The notes under the pieces are model-generated. The model saw only the letters and a list, made by a program, of their open reading frames with translations. It was not told the origin of the DNA and ran no database searches. Shown here one piece after another: positions 34,172 through 43,632 of a stretch of DNA of 64,000 nt. The position numbers were made by a program, and so were the translations under genes. How positions within the stretch are numbered: the stretch's first letter is position 1; the number at the start of each line of letters is the position of its first letter. Origin of the DNA: Streptomyces sp. AA1529 (GTDB taxonomy: Bacteria; Actinomycetota; Actinomycetes; Streptomycetales; Streptomycetaceae); NCBI RefSeq assembly GCF_000280905.1, contig NZ_ALAP01000097.1, positions 1-64,000 of the forward strand, written 5' to 3'.

Positions 34172-34611
34172 AGGCAGTGCGTGGCCCCAGCGACCATGTC
34201 GTTGTGGTGGGAGCCGGTTTGTCGGGCCTGTCGGCAGCGCTGCATCTGCTGGGGGAGGGGCGGTCGGTGACCGTCGTGGAAGCGGCACAGGCCCCCGGCG
34301 GCCGGGCCGGTCTCGACGACATGTCCGGCTACCGCATCGATACGGGGCCCACGGTGCTGACACCTCCCGACCAGCGCAGACGCATGCCGAGAGCGGAGAT
34401 ACGTACCCCTCTGGTCCATGTGCGCGCGCCTTACCAGCGAAAACGAGTTGCGGAAACCCGTTTCGGCTGTGAAAGCCTCCCGGGCTTGGGCGGCGCGTGT
34501 CCGGGTACCGCAGGAGATGGGCTTCTCGGCACGCACTTCGCCGCAAGCAGAACAACGTACGGAGAAAAGAAGCCGCCGACCTGGACACTTACTTCCGTGA
34601 CCGGGCAATAG
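34168..34611 (+). pseudogene. crtI: phytoene desaturase CrtI, 5' fragment
   Basis: The first 70 or so residues are CrtI-like: HVVVVGAGLSGLSAALHLLG (FAD dinucleotide-binding), VVEAAQAPGGRAG, YRIDTGPTVLT. After PPD (about 34376) the frame continues into unrelated sequence and stops at 34611. A complete enzyme is about 500 residues, so about 85% is missing, including the substrate-binding region. The ATG overlaps the crtE stop, showing it was the second gene of an operon. crtB, which usually follows, is absent. Confidence 0.85.
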
Positions 34612-34628
34612 GGCGGTGCGAATGGGAG

Positions 34629-35882
34629 ATGTTTTTGAGCACGCAGGAAGACCCGGCAGAAGCGGGCAACGGTCGCGGAGACGATGCAAAAGCCGTTCTC
34701 GGACTGGTCGCTGACCCTGGCCTGTCGGCTGAGCTCGTGGATGCGATCGGGCAGGAGCTGCCTGCTCTCCTCGCGGAGCGGGAGGATGGCCCGGAGCGCT
34801 GGCGGGTGGAGACCTCGTCGCAGCTGCTGCCTTTGGACGAGGAAGGTGCGTTGCCGCTACTCGACATCGGGCGTCGTCAGCGCGAGGAGCAAGGCTGGGA
34901 CGTCACTGTCCTGCTGACTGAGCTGCCGCGCCGTGCTGGTCGGCAGCCGATTGTCGCCGACTGTCATCCTGAGGCCGGGGTGGGGCTGGTGTCGTTGCCC
35001 GCGTTGGGGGCGTTTCGGGTGCGTCGCCGGGCGCGCGACACGATCGCGTATCTGGTGGCCGCGCATCTCGGGAACGCGGGCGGTGCTCGATCCGCGGCCG
35101 AGGAGTCAGGTGGGGAGCGGAAGTCTCCTGGGCCCGCGCTGGGGTTCTCCTACGAGATCATCAGCGATCGGGAAGAGAGGCGCGCCGACATCGAGGAGGA
35201 CGGCAGCGAGGATTCCGACGTTCAGCTCGGTACCCAGGGGGAATCCCTGCATCTTGTGCTGACGGGGGCGCGCGGGAAGCTGCGGCTGTTGACCGGGATG
35301 GTGAGGGCGAACCGTCCATGGCGTCTGGTCCCGAGCCTCTCGCCGGCGTTGGCGGGCGCTGCTGCCGGTGCCGCGTTCGGCGTGTTCTACTCCAACATCT
35401 GGCAGTTGGCAGATGCCTTCAGCACCGCGCGCCTGATCCTGGTCAACGCGGCCGCGGTGCTCGCGATGATCGTCTGGCTGATCTTCGACAACGGCCTGTG
35501 GGAGAGCCCGAGAAACCGTCGCCTGCGGTCCGAATCGGCGTTGTACAACTCGGTGACGACGCTGACCGTGTCTTTCGGTGTCTTCTGTATGTACCTGTTG
35601 CTGTACGCCGTCACGCTGCTTGCCGCGTTCGTAGCCATCCCGACCGGCTACCTCGCCACCACGCTCCGGCACGGCGCCGGCATTCCCGACCTCGCGACCA
35701 TCGCGTGGCTGTCCGCGTCCATGGGAACGATCGCAGGTGCTCTGGGATCCGGTCTCGCGGGTGAGGACGCCGTGCGCCGGGCCGCCTACAGCGAACGAGA
35801 GCTTGAGCGTCAGGCGCAGCGCGACAAGGAAGAGCAGCGCACCGACCGCGAGGCGACACGCGCTGAAGAGCACGAGAGCTGA
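34629..35882 (+). CDS. hypothetical protein with four C-terminal membrane helices
   Basis: 417 residues, no family recognised. The N-terminal half (about 1-235) is soluble and acidic: a regular alternation of short beta strands with WDVTVLLTELPRR and an extended RARDTIAYLVAAHLG. The C-terminal part has about four helices (LAGAAAGAAFGVFYSNIW, LILVNAAAVLAMIVWLIF, MYLLLYAVTLLAAFVAIPT, MGTIAGALGSGLAG) and a charged tail rich in Glu/Arg. It begins at ATG 34629 directly after the crtI fragment, so it probably arrived with the insertion. Confidence 0.6.
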   Translation: MFLSTQEDPAEAGNGRGDDAKAVLGLVADPGLSAELVDAIGQELPALLAEREDGPERWRVETSSQLLPLDEEGALPLLDIGRRQREEQGWDVTVLLTELPRRAGRQPIVADCHPEAGVGLVSLPALGAFRVRRRARDTIAYLVAAHLGNAGGARSAAEESGGERKSPGPALGFSYEIISDREERRADIEEDGSEDSDVQLGTQGESLHLVLTGARGKLRLLTGMVRANRPWRLVPSLSPALAGAAAGAAFGVFYSNIWQLADAFSTARLILVNAAAVLAMIVWLIFDNGLWESPRNRRLRSESALYNSVTTLTVSFGVFCMYLLLYAVTLLAAFVAIPTGYLATTLRHGAGIPDLATIAWLSASMGTIAGALGSGLAGEDAVRRAAYSERELERQAQRDKEEQRTDREATRAEEHES

Positions 35883-35974
35883 GCTCCGGCCACCGTCGTC
35901 CGGTGTCCGAGGGGCATCACTGCTGTGACGAGGGGTTTTTCCATCCCGTCGTCGCGATCCGTATGGTCCCCCTC

Positions 35975-37195
35975 ATGAGTGTTGTGGAGCAGGCCGACAG
36001 TCCCGCCGATGACGACAAGAATTCTGCGGCTGTGCCGGTCGGTAAACGGAAGCAGGAGATACGCAGACGTCTGGAACGACTGATCGGCATCGCCGCCACA
36101 GAAGGCAACGAGCTGCGCGTGTTGCGTAACGGCGATGAGATCTTCCCCGCGATGCTCGGGGCGATCCGAGCGGCCGAGCACACGGTCGACATGATGACGT
36201 TCGTCTACTGGCGCGGTGACATCGCCCGTGACTTCGCAGCCGCGCTCTCGGAACGCGCCCGGGAAGGCGTACGCGTACGGCTGTTGCTGGACGGGTTCGG
36301 CAGCAGCCCGATCCAGCAGGACCTGCTCGATGAGATGTCCTCGGCCGGCGTGCATGTGGTGTGGTTCCGCAAGCCGCTGTGGGTCTCTCCTCTCAAGCAG
36401 AACCACCGCTGCCACCGCAAGGCTCTCGTGGTCGACGAGCGCACCGCCTTCACCGGAGGGGTGGGCATCGCCGAGGAATGGTGCGGGGACGCCCGCCATC
36501 CGGGTGAATGGCGGGACACTCACATCCAGGTTCGCGGCCCCGCGGTCGACGGCATCACGGCCGCGTTCGCACAGAACTGGGCGGAGTGCCACCAGGAGCT
36601 TTTCGACGAGAAAGACCGGTTCATTGAACACGACACGACCGGTCGGTCCGTGGTCCAGGTGGTCCGCGGTTCGGCCAGTTTCGGCTGGCAGGACATGCAG
36701 ACCCTGCTGCGCGTGCTGCTGGAGTCGGCGCGGGAGCGGGTCCGGGTCTCGACCGCGTACTTCACCCCGGACGACTTCTTCGTCCAGTTGCTCTGCCGCA
36801 CAGCTCGCCGGGGAGTCACGATCGACATCCTCATCCCCGGCCCGCACACGGACAAACGCGTCTCACAGCTGGGCGGCCGCCGCTCCTACGAGGACCTCCT
36901 GGATGCCGGGGTCCGGATCGCCGAGTACCAGCCGACGATGCTGCACGCCAAAATCGTGACCATCGACGGCATCGTTTCCCTGGTCGGCTCCACCAACTTC
37001 AACCGTCGCTCACTCGAACACGACGAAGAGGTCATGCTCGCTGTCGTGGACGAGGAGCTCACCGCCACGCTGGACAAGCACTTCGCCGAGGACTGGGAGG
37101 GAGGCGACCTCATCACGCCCGGACGCTGGAAGCGCAGGCCCGTGCAGCAGCGCCTCGGGGAAGCAGCTGTACGTCCCATCCGCCGCTTCCTTTGA
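35975..37195 (+). CDS. phospholipase D/cardiolipin synthase-like protein
   Basis: 406 residues with two HKD motifs, HRKALVVDE near residue 147 and HAKIVTIDG near 324, defining the PLD superfamily. Each has the later Asn-rich segment (SLVGSTNFNRRSLEHDEEV is the second). It lacks the N-terminal membrane helices of classical cardiolipin synthases, resembling the soluble ClsB type. It would transfer phosphatidyl groups between phospholipids, or hydrolyse them. Located 90 bp after the previous membrane protein gene. Confidence 0.85.
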   Translation: MSVVEQADSPADDDKNSAAVPVGKRKQEIRRRLERLIGIAATEGNELRVLRNGDEIFPAMLGAIRAAEHTVDMMTFVYWRGDIARDFAAALSERAREGVRVRLLLDGFGSSPIQQDLLDEMSSAGVHVVWFRKPLWVSPLKQNHRCHRKALVVDERTAFTGGVGIAEEWCGDARHPGEWRDTHIQVRGPAVDGITAAFAQNWAECHQELFDEKDRFIEHDTTGRSVVQVVRGSASFGWQDMQTLLRVLLESARERVRVSTAYFTPDDFFVQLLCRTARRGVTIDILIPGPHTDKRVSQLGGRRSYEDLLDAGVRIAEYQPTMLHAKIVTIDGIVSLVGSTNFNRRSLEHDEEVMLAVVDEELTATLDKHFAEDWEGGDLITPGRWKRRPVQQRLGEAAVRPIRRFL

Positions 37196-37443
37196 TCACC
37201 CACGGAGAGCATCGGGACGTTTCGGGCGAGGCGCCTGATACACCGCCGCGACCCCGGAGAAGTTCACGGGGCTCGCGGGGTGCGCAGACGAGAGCCTGCT
37301 CGGTGATGCGTGGTCCAGGCCCTGGATGGACATCACCCACCAGATGACGATGGTGCGACACTGCCGCGGATTGTCCGTGGCCCTGACTGAGTAGCTGTTT
37401 CCGATCCAAGGTTCTGGGTAGATTTGCCCCCTAGCCTGGACCG

Positions 37444-37755
37444 GTGTCTGAGGGTGCCGAGAGGGCCAGAGTGAGGGACTGTCCGGCTTGTGGTGAACGG
37501 CTGAGGCCGGACGCCCGGCCCGAGGCGGTGTTCTGCTCGTCGGTCTGTCGTTCCAGGCAGTGGCGCAAGGAACAGCGGCTGAGGAAGCGGTTGGCAGCTG
37601 TCCGGGACAAGGTCGGCCTGGTCGAGTGCCCCGAGTGCGGGGCCCGCTGGGTGGCGGGTGTCGACCGTCGCTCGGACGCCCGGTTCTGCTCGCGGCGCTG
37701 CGTCGTGGGGGCCTGGCGGAAGCGGAAGGATCCGTACGCGGATCGTGCACAGTGA
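37444..37755 (+). CDS. small protein with two zinc-ribbon-like motifs
   Basis: 103 residues from GTG 37444. Two modules of CxxC...CxxxC type: CPACGERLRPDARPEAVFCSSVC and CPECGARWVAGVDRRSDARFCSRRC, separated by a basic linker (RSRQWRKEQRLRKRL). Each resembles a zinc-binding motif found in small DNA/RNA-associated proteins. Role unknown; it precedes the DUF6192 gene on the same strand and may belong to the same accessory module. Confidence 0.65.
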   Translation: MSEGAERARVRDCPACGERLRPDARPEAVFCSSVCRSRQWRKEQRLRKRLAAVRDKVGLVECPECGARWVAGVDRRSDARFCSRRCVVGAWRKRKDPYADRAQ

Positions 37756-37922
37756 CCACTGAGCGAACGCATCCTTGGACCAGTTTCGTTCACGGAACGG
37801 TCAATTGCGGTCATTCCTTGCGATCTTCATATTTACGGTCTGACTCTCGGAAACAGATGCGGTCCCTGTCCTGTCACGGCCCGAAGTGCCGCGCCTGGGA
37901 GCGCACTTGGATGGTGAAAGCC

Positions 37923-38924
37923 ATGTCCGAGGAGAACGAGACCATCGGCGCCGTCAGCCAGTCTCGCTACGAGCAGATCGTGGCCGAGCTGCGGGACGTC
38001 GTCGAACAGCAGACCCGCGGCCAGTTCACGATCGGGGACCGGGCCCTGGAGGTCGAACCGATGCGGCAGCGGGGCGGCGAAACCGGGGACAGCGAGTACA
38101 CGGTCGAGGAATCGCTGACGCGCCTGGCCGAGGACATCGGCCTGAGGTTCTCCACGGTGAAGACGGCCAGGTGGGTGGCGTCGCGGTGGCCGAAGGAACG
38201 ACGCCGTCCCGAGCTCGCGTCCTACACGGTCCACCGGTCGCTGGCGAGTATCGAGGACGAGGAGAGGCGGTTCGCGACGATCCTGACGCTCCCGGAGGGA
38301 AAGGCCCGCTGGACCAAGGACGACGCCAATCGACAGGTCGGCCAGCAGGTCGAGACGCCCATCACCCCGCAGGAGAAGGTTACCGCGATCCACTCGCTGG
38401 CCCGGGACGCCGAGGTCGCGGCTGCGGTGACCACCGACTTCCTGAAGCGTCCCCAGGTCGCGGCCAAGGTGTCCTCGGAGGACAAGGTCCGGGTGGTGGA
38501 GGAATTCACCCGCGACGAGCAGGTCGCGACGACCGCCGCGACCAGCCTGCTCCGCAGGCCGGACGTCGCGTTCAAGGCGATGAGCGATGACACCGCCCGC
38601 TTCCAGGTCAACTCTGCCCAGGCCGAGCGCAGTCGGCAAGCCCTTGACCACTTCGAGCGCTCGAACCCCGTCGCCCCGGCAGTCCGCAACATCGACCGGA
38701 CGGTGGAGTTCCTTGACTTGGTGACCGCCTTCCACGCGTTCGTCGCCGCAGCTGGCCGGACCGTCCCCGGCCTGCGCGACCGCCAACTGTCGGAGGACGA
38801 ACGCACCATCGTCCACCAGAACGTAGCCAAGGTGAAAGCGACTCTGGACTGGATCGAAACGGCGGTCGACACCGGCAAGGTCGACATGGACGACGAGCTC
38901 GCGGCGATCCTGCGGGGCGAGTAG
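37923..38924 (+). CDS. DUF6192 family protein
   Basis: 333 residues, soluble and helical, matching the pattern of DUF6192 proteins in Streptomyces: SRYEQIVAELRDVVEQQTRGQFTIGDRAL, FSTVKTARWVASRWP, SYTVHRSLASIEDEERRF. An N-terminal HTH-like region recalls ParB-type proteins, so DNA binding is possible; function unknown. Start chosen at ATG 37923, which has a GGTGAAAG ribosome-binding site; an upstream ATG at 37911 adds four residues. The next gene, RacP-like, starts 3 bp after the stop. Confidence 0.75.
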   Translation: MSEENETIGAVSQSRYEQIVAELRDVVEQQTRGQFTIGDRALEVEPMRQRGGETGDSEYTVEESLTRLAEDIGLRFSTVKTARWVASRWPKERRRPELASYTVHRSLASIEDEERRFATILTLPEGKARWTKDDANRQVGQQVETPITPQEKVTAIHSLARDAEVAAAVTTDFLKRPQVAAKVSSEDKVRVVEEFTRDEQVATTAATSLLRRPDVAFKAMSDDTARFQVNSAQAERSRQALDHFERSNPVAPAVRNIDRTVEFLDLVTAFHAFVAAAGRTVPGLRDRQLSEDERTIVHQNVAKVKATLDWIETAVDTGKVDMDDELAAILRGE

Positions 38925-38926
38925 TC

Positions 38927-39346
38927 GTGCCCCGCGCCTCCCGGCGCAAAGGGGACGCGGCCAGACGACACGCGGACACCGTCCGCTTCGTTCTGTTCGA
39001 GGCCCGCCCGGCCGGGCTGGAGTTTCACCAGCTGGTCCGTGCGAGCGCGCTCTCACCGCACCAGGTCCGCTCCGGCCTGGCCGCGCTGAAGGACGAGGCC
39101 GCGTCCAAGGGCTGGCCTCCGCTGATCTGGAACCGTCTCGACGGCTACCAGCTCGGAGCGGAGCGGGCCGCGCTCGAAGCCTACGAGCGGCAGGTCGTGG
39201 GCGAGAAGCTGACCCAGTTCCGGCGGTTCATCACCGGCACGGTCGCCCCGCACGCCGCCGCCCACCCGAACGACAAGTGGGTACGGCACATCGTCGCCCA
39301 GCTCAACTCCATCGAATCCACCCTCGACCTCATCGCCAGCGCCTGA
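38927..39346 (+). CDS. RacP-like protein
   Basis: 139 residues from GTG 38927: HADTVRFVLFEARPAGLEFHQLVRASALSPHQVRSGLAALKDEA is a winged-helix-like N-terminus, followed by VIGEK-type and HIVAQLNSIESTLDLI helices. It matches proteins annotated RacP in Streptomyces, function unknown. It follows DUF6192 with a 2-bp gap. A degenerate second copy of the same gene occurs at about 43183, again just upstream of an IS5-type transposase sequence. Confidence 0.7.
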   Translation: MPRASRRKGDAARRHADTVRFVLFEARPAGLEFHQLVRASALSPHQVRSGLAALKDEAASKGWPPLIWNRLDGYQLGAERAALEAYERQVVGEKLTQFRRFITGTVAPHAAAHPNDKWVRHIVAQLNSIESTLDLIASA

Positions 39347-39355
39347 CCGATCCAC

Positions 39356-39384
39356 GGGGCCGACCGGCGAAGCCGGCCGGCCCC
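39356..39384 (+). terminator. hairpin terminator after RacP gene
   Basis: An almost perfect inverted repeat, arm GGGGCCGACCGGC with one mismatch and a GAA loop, sits 10 bp after the RacP stop and upstream of the transposase gene. It probably terminates the DUF6192/RacP transcript; it could also be an end of the IS. Confidence 0.5.
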
Positions 39385-39410
39385 GCAGCAGGTCACAGAC
39401 GGGAGGGGAA

Positions 39411-40256
39411 GTGCGTCAGCGCCGCTATCCGTCGGACATGACGGATGACGAGTGGGCCCTGATCGAACCGCTGCTGCCGCTGCCGGCCTGCGACACCGCC
39501 CGCGGCGGCCGGCCGGAGAAGCACCCCCGGCGCGAGATCGTCGACTCGATTCGATATGTCGTGGACACCGGCTGCAAGTGGAGGGCCCTACCCGCGGACT
39601 TCCCGCCCTGGAGGACCGTTTGGGGGTTCATGGCCCGCTGGGCTGCCCGCGGTGTCATCGGTCAGATCCGTGACGCCCTGACCCAGCGGATCCGCCGCGA
39701 GGTGGGCAAAGGCCTCAGAGCCGTCGCGACGATCATCGACTCGCAGTCAGTCAAAGCGGCATCGACCGTCGGCAAGAACTCCCGCGGTTACGATGCAGGC
39801 AAAAAGATCAATGGCCGCAAACGGCATCTCGTGGTCGACACCCGCGGCCTGCCGCTGCTGGTCATGGTCACCCCGGCCGATCTGCATGACTCCGCCGCGG
39901 CCAAGGAAGTCCTCTTCCGTCTCCGTCTCATGCACCCCGAGATCACCATCGTCTGGGCCGACCGCGCCTACGCGGGCAAGCTCATTACCTGGGCGAAGAA
40001 GCATCTGAACCTCACGATCAAGACCGTTGCCCGCCCGAAGGACTCCTCCGGGTTCGTCCTGCTGCCCCGCCGCTGGGTCGTTGAACGCTCGCTGGCATGG
40101 ATGATGAACGCCCGCCGGCACGCGAGGGACTACGAACGGCTCGTCCAGCACTCCGAAACGCTGATCACCTGGGCGGCGATCACGCTGATGACCAAGCGTC
40201 TGACCCGCAACGGGGCGGGCTCCGCCTGGGCCAGCAAGCCCAGTACGTGCGCCTGA
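39411..40256 (+). CDS. IS5 family transposase
   Basis: 281 residues from GTG 39411. Typical IS5 start RYPSDMTDDEWALIEPLLP, GGRPEKHPRREIVDSIRYVV and the DDE catalytic region: IIDSQSVKAASTVG, HLVVDTRGLPLLVMVTPADLHDS, IVWADRAYAGKL and RWVVERSLAWMMNARRHARDYE (the Glu is in VVERS). It appears full length. Terminal inverted repeats were not resolved by eye. It follows RacP closely, and a decayed copy exists at 43477, also after a RacP remnant. Confidence 0.88.
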   Translation: MRQRRYPSDMTDDEWALIEPLLPLPACDTARGGRPEKHPRREIVDSIRYVVDTGCKWRALPADFPPWRTVWGFMARWAARGVIGQIRDALTQRIRREVGKGLRAVATIIDSQSVKAASTVGKNSRGYDAGKKINGRKRHLVVDTRGLPLLVMVTPADLHDSAAAKEVLFRLRLMHPEITIVWADRAYAGKLITWAKKHLNLTIKTVARPKDSSGFVLLPRRWVVERSLAWMMNARRHARDYERLVQHSETLITWAAITLMTKRLTRNGAGSAWASKPSTCA

Positions 40257-40964
40257 ACTGGTTATTCGCCCGGCTCCGGGCCGGGCCACGCGTACAGGTC
40301 GAAGGCTGCTGATCAAGGACCGCCAGGGGCATCTGGGTGGAGGAAGCACGGTCCGCAGCCTGTGCCTTGGCTGGCCGGGTGAACGTGCCGCTGGCCCGAG
40401 AGACCGCAAGCTCTTTTCGGTTCCGGAGCACCGGTAGCGGTCAGCCATGAGGTCGAGGAGGGCCAGTGTGCTTGCACGCCCGTCGTGTCCGAGCTCATCC
40501 ACCGTCCGCGGTCCGCTGCGGCACCGGGGTACGGCAGAACCGGCGCCAGCGAAACGAGTCGGCGTTTGGTAACACAGTCGGTGCGACGCTTGAGATACAG
40601 CAGCCGCAATCGCGTCTCCCGCCGTACCGACAACCGACGATGAAGCGCTCGTCCAAGAAAGCATGGACCCCAGTCAGCTCGGCAGATAACGGCCGCACGC
40701 TCCGGCAACGTCTTCTACCAGGAGTCCTGCACTGGCGCGAGGCACAGCGCCGCCCACGCCTCCCGCCCACCTGTCGCGGTCGGCGACTGCGCTGCGGCGG
40801 CACGATCTTCTTCCAACCGATGGCTGATGCGCTGAGCGCCTACGGCGTCAGCGGGTACTAACCGCTCCTTGGGGGCACCTGGGCAGTCCGTCGCGTCGTC
40901 GGGGGTGACGGACTGCCCACTACGCCGTCGCTTATGAGTTCGCAGGGACGGATGAGGGCGGGCC
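40257..40964. other. 700-bp gap after the transposase
   Basis: No supported gene. Short overlapping frames in several phases give Arg/Pro-rich non-conserved products. Possibly the eroded remains of a gene disrupted by the IS insertion; no similarity was recognised. Confidence 0.35.
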
Positions 40965-42158
40965 TCAGGCGGGAATGAGGCCGTGGGGGTCGATGATGAA
41001 CTTTTCGGACACTCCCGTGTCGAAGGTCGCGTAGGCGTCGGGGGCGTCGTCGAGGCTGATCACCTTCGTGTTGAGCATGGCGCTCAGGTAGGGCATGCGG
41101 TCCCACAGGATCGCCATCATCAGCTCGCGGTTGTAGTGCATGATCGGTGCCTGCCCGGCGGCGATCCGCGGCGACTTGATCCACGCCTTGCCGAAGTCGA
41201 TCGGGTACGTTCCCTCCTGCTCGGCCTTCGACTTCGCGAGCGGGTCGGCGCCGTAGACGCCGATGACTCCGGTGGCCCCGCCCGCGCGGGTGGCGTCGAG
41301 CACCTGGTTGATGGCGTAGGCCGGGTCCATGTCCTCGGCCTCGCGGCCGATGCCGTGTGCCTCGGTGCCGACGTAGTCCACTGCGCAGTCGACCATGGGT
41401 TCGCCCAGGATGGCCTCGATCTGGTCGGTGAGCGCCGCGTCCTGGCTCAGGTCGATCGTCTCGCAGCCGTTCTTCTTCACCAGCTCCAAGCGGTCCTTGT
41501 GGTAGTCGCCCACGATGATGCAGGACGCCCCGAGGAGCCGCGCCGCTGCTGCGCCGCAGCGGCCGACCGGGCCGGCGCCGGCGATGTACACGGTCGAGCC
41601 CGGCTTGGCACCGGCCTCCATGAGACCGTGAAACGCGGTGGGCAGGATGTCCGAGAGCAGCGCCAGGTCACGGATCTTCGCCATGGCCTGGTCCCGGTCC
41701 GGGAAGCGCAGGAGCTGGAAGTCGGCGTACGGGACGAACAGGTACTCGGCCTGGCCGCCGGTCCAGTCGCCCAGGTTGAAGCCGTACGCTCCGCAGGACA
41801 CCTTGGGGTTTGTGGTCTCGCAGACGTCGGTCCGGCGCGCCCTGCAGTTGCGGCATCGGCCGCACGCGACGTTGAACGGCACGGAGACGAGGTCGCCCTC
41901 ACTGAGGAACTCGACGTCGGGGCCGACCTCGATGACCTCACCGGTCATCTCGTGCCCCACCACCATGCCCTGGGGCACCGGGAAGGACCCGCGGTAAATG
42001 TGCAGGTCGCTCCCGCAGATGTTGGTGGCGACGATCCTGAGGATGACTCCGTGCGGGGCCTTCTTCCCGTTCGGCATCTGAAGCTTCGGGAAGTCCAGGG
42101 ACTCAACGCGCATGTCTTTCGGGTTCTGAAAGGTGACAGCACGGTTGCTGCTTGCCAT
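40965..42158 (-). CDS. fdhA: glutathione-independent formaldehyde dehydrogenase
   Basis: 397 residues of the zinc-dependent medium-chain dehydrogenase family, Pseudomonas FdhA type, which dismutates or oxidises formaldehyde with tightly bound NAD. Landmarks are NICGSDLHIYRGSFPVPQGMVVGHEMTGEV (catalytic Cys and His), ACGRCRNCRARRTDVCE (structural zinc), GAGPVGRCGAAAARLLGA (cofactor). A long GGATGVIGVYGADPLAKSKAEQEG insert distinguishes it from class III ADH. It is followed 189 bp upstream by a DJ-1 family gene on the same strand, and detoxification of aldehydes fits the locus. Confidence 0.9.
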   Translation of the reverse strand: MASSNRAVTFQNPKDMRVESLDFPKLQMPNGKKAPHGVILRIVATNICGSDLHIYRGSFPVPQGMVVGHEMTGEVIEVGPDVEFLSEGDLVSVPFNVACGRCRNCRARRTDVCETTNPKVSCGAYGFNLGDWTGGQAEYLFVPYADFQLLRFPDRDQAMAKIRDLALLSDILPTAFHGLMEAGAKPGSTVYIAGAGPVGRCGAAAARLLGASCIIVGDYHKDRLELVKKNGCETIDLSQDAALTDQIEAILGEPMVDCAVDYVGTEAHGIGREAEDMDPAYAINQVLDATRAGGATGVIGVYGADPLAKSKAEQEGTYPIDFGKAWIKSPRIAAGQAPIMHYNRELMMAILWDRMPYLSAMLNTKVISLDDAPDAYATFDTGVSEKFIIDPHGLIPA

Positions 42159-42347
42159 GACGATCTCCTCTGCTGATTCACGGTGACTCGGCCGAGTCAG
42201 TGTCGGCGGTCATTTGGGCGACTTTGCGACCTCGCGTTTCCTAACGTAGGGCTCCATCCGAGGTATGCAGGCCAGCGCCACACCCTCTTGCGTGCCATCG
42301 CACTAACGCTGCGTGCCAAGCGCCCGGTCAAGCGCGTCTTCTGCCGA

Positions 42348-42905
42348 TCAGGCGGGTTGCGGTGCGTTGACGAAGTGTTCGATGATCGCCTTGCAGAAGG
42401 CGGGGAGGTCTTGCGGGCCGCGGCTGGAGATCAGCTGGCGGTCGATCACGACCTCCTCGTCGACGACCTCGGCGCCGGCGTTGCGCAGGTCAGTCCGAAT
42501 GCTGGGCCAGGAGGTGAGGCGGCGGCCGTGCAGCACGTCTGCCTCTGCCAGGGTCCAGGGTCCGTGGCAGATGGTGGCAACGGGCTTGCCGGTCTCCACG
42601 AACTCCCTCACGAAGGCGACGGCGTCGGGGTCGGTTCGCAGCTGGTCGGGGTTCATGGTTCCGCCGGGCAACAGGAGCGCGTCGTAGTCGCTCACGCGTG
42701 CGTCGGCGACCTTCTTGTCCACGGTGAAGGTTCCGGCCGGGTCGATGTCCATCTGGCGCGCGTTGATCTCGCCGGTGTGGAGGGACAGGAGTTCAGCCTG
42801 CGCTCCAGCGCCCAGCAGTGCGCCGAGAGGCTCTTCGAGCTCGACGCGCTCAACGCCGTCCGTGGCCAGGATTGCGACCTTCCTGCCGTGCAGTTCGTTG
42901 GTCAT
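42348..42905 (-). CDS. DJ-1/PfpI family type 1 glutamine amidotransferase-like protein
   Basis: 185 residues of the DJ-1/PfpI superfamily. The nucleophile elbow is VATICHGPW with C113; the Glu of the DGVERVELEEPL segment assists it. The YDALLLPGGTMNPDQLR block is typical of PfpI-type proteins (chaperones, glyoxalases or proteases). Located upstream of fdhA in the same direction, consistent with a methylglyoxal/formaldehyde stress role, though this is inferred. Confidence 0.85.
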   Translation of the reverse strand: MTNELHGRKVAILATDGVERVELEEPLGALLGAGAQAELLSLHTGEINARQMDIDPAGTFTVDKKVADARVSDYDALLLPGGTMNPDQLRTDPDAVAFVREFVETGKPVATICHGPWTLAEADVLHGRRLTSWPSIRTDLRNAGAEVVDEEVVIDRQLISSRGPQDLPAFCKAIIEHFVNAPQPA

Positions 42906-43182
42906 GGTGCGTGGTTCCTTCCGGTGATCGGCGGAGGACCGGTTCGGGTCCGTGCCCTCCGCTCAGCTGCCGTCGGGGAGGAGGACCTTGGTCCTTGCCC
43001 TGCTCGATCAGCCTGGTTGGCCTGGCCCGTCCCCATGTCTGGTGGGCACGTCACCCACATAACGACCTCACCACTCCCACTGTCCCACCCTTACAAGACA
43101 CGTCAAAAGGTGCGAATTGTCTCGCTTGGCCGGTGGCGCGCCGGGAACCCGGCCTGCCCGGCCCACGACAGACCACGGCAGG

Positions 43183-43400
43183 AAGGGAGATGCGGCCAGA
43201 CGCCGCGGTGACACCGTCCGCTTCGTGCTCCTCGAAGACCGCTCGGCCGGGCTGGACTTCGGCCAGCTCGTCCGCGCGACGGACCTGTCCGCCTACCAGG
43301 TCAGATCCGGTCTCGGAGCGTTGTCCAGCCGAACGACAAGCGGGTCAATCACATCGTCGCCCAGCTCAACTCTTTCGAGCGACCCTCGATTTCATAGCCG
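43183..43400 (+). pseudogene. RacP-like gene remnant
   Basis: KGDAARRRGDTVRFVLLEDRSAGLDFGQLVRATDLSAYQVRSGLGAL matches the first half of the RacP gene at 38927. The frame is then joined to NDKRVNHIVAQLNSFE, the late part, with the middle deleted and a frame change. A decayed second copy. Confidence 0.65.
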
Positions 43401-43476
43401 GTCTCGGAGATCTTGTCCGCAAGGGGACCGTCCGTCGCCGATCGGGCGGCCTCCGTCACATCGCTGGGGCGGCCGT

Positions 43477-43632
43477 CATGCGTCATCCTCGCTATCCGTC
43501 GGATACCACTGATGCCACTGGGCTCTGGTCGAACCGCTGCTGCCGCTGGCGGCCTGCGACACGGCTCGCGGTGGCCTGCCGGAGAAGCACTCCCGTCGCG
43601 AAATCGTCGACGCGATCCGATACGTCGTCGAC
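43477..43632 (+). pseudogene. IS5 transposase remnant
   Basis: The sequence starts RHPRYPSDTTDA and, after a one-base deletion, continues WALVEPLLPLAACDTARGG and PEKHSRREIVDAIRYVVD, the first 50 residues of the transposase at 39411. It ends at IRYVVD, where a phosphatase-like tail takes over in frame. It shows that the RacP-IS5 unit existed twice here. Confidence 0.65.
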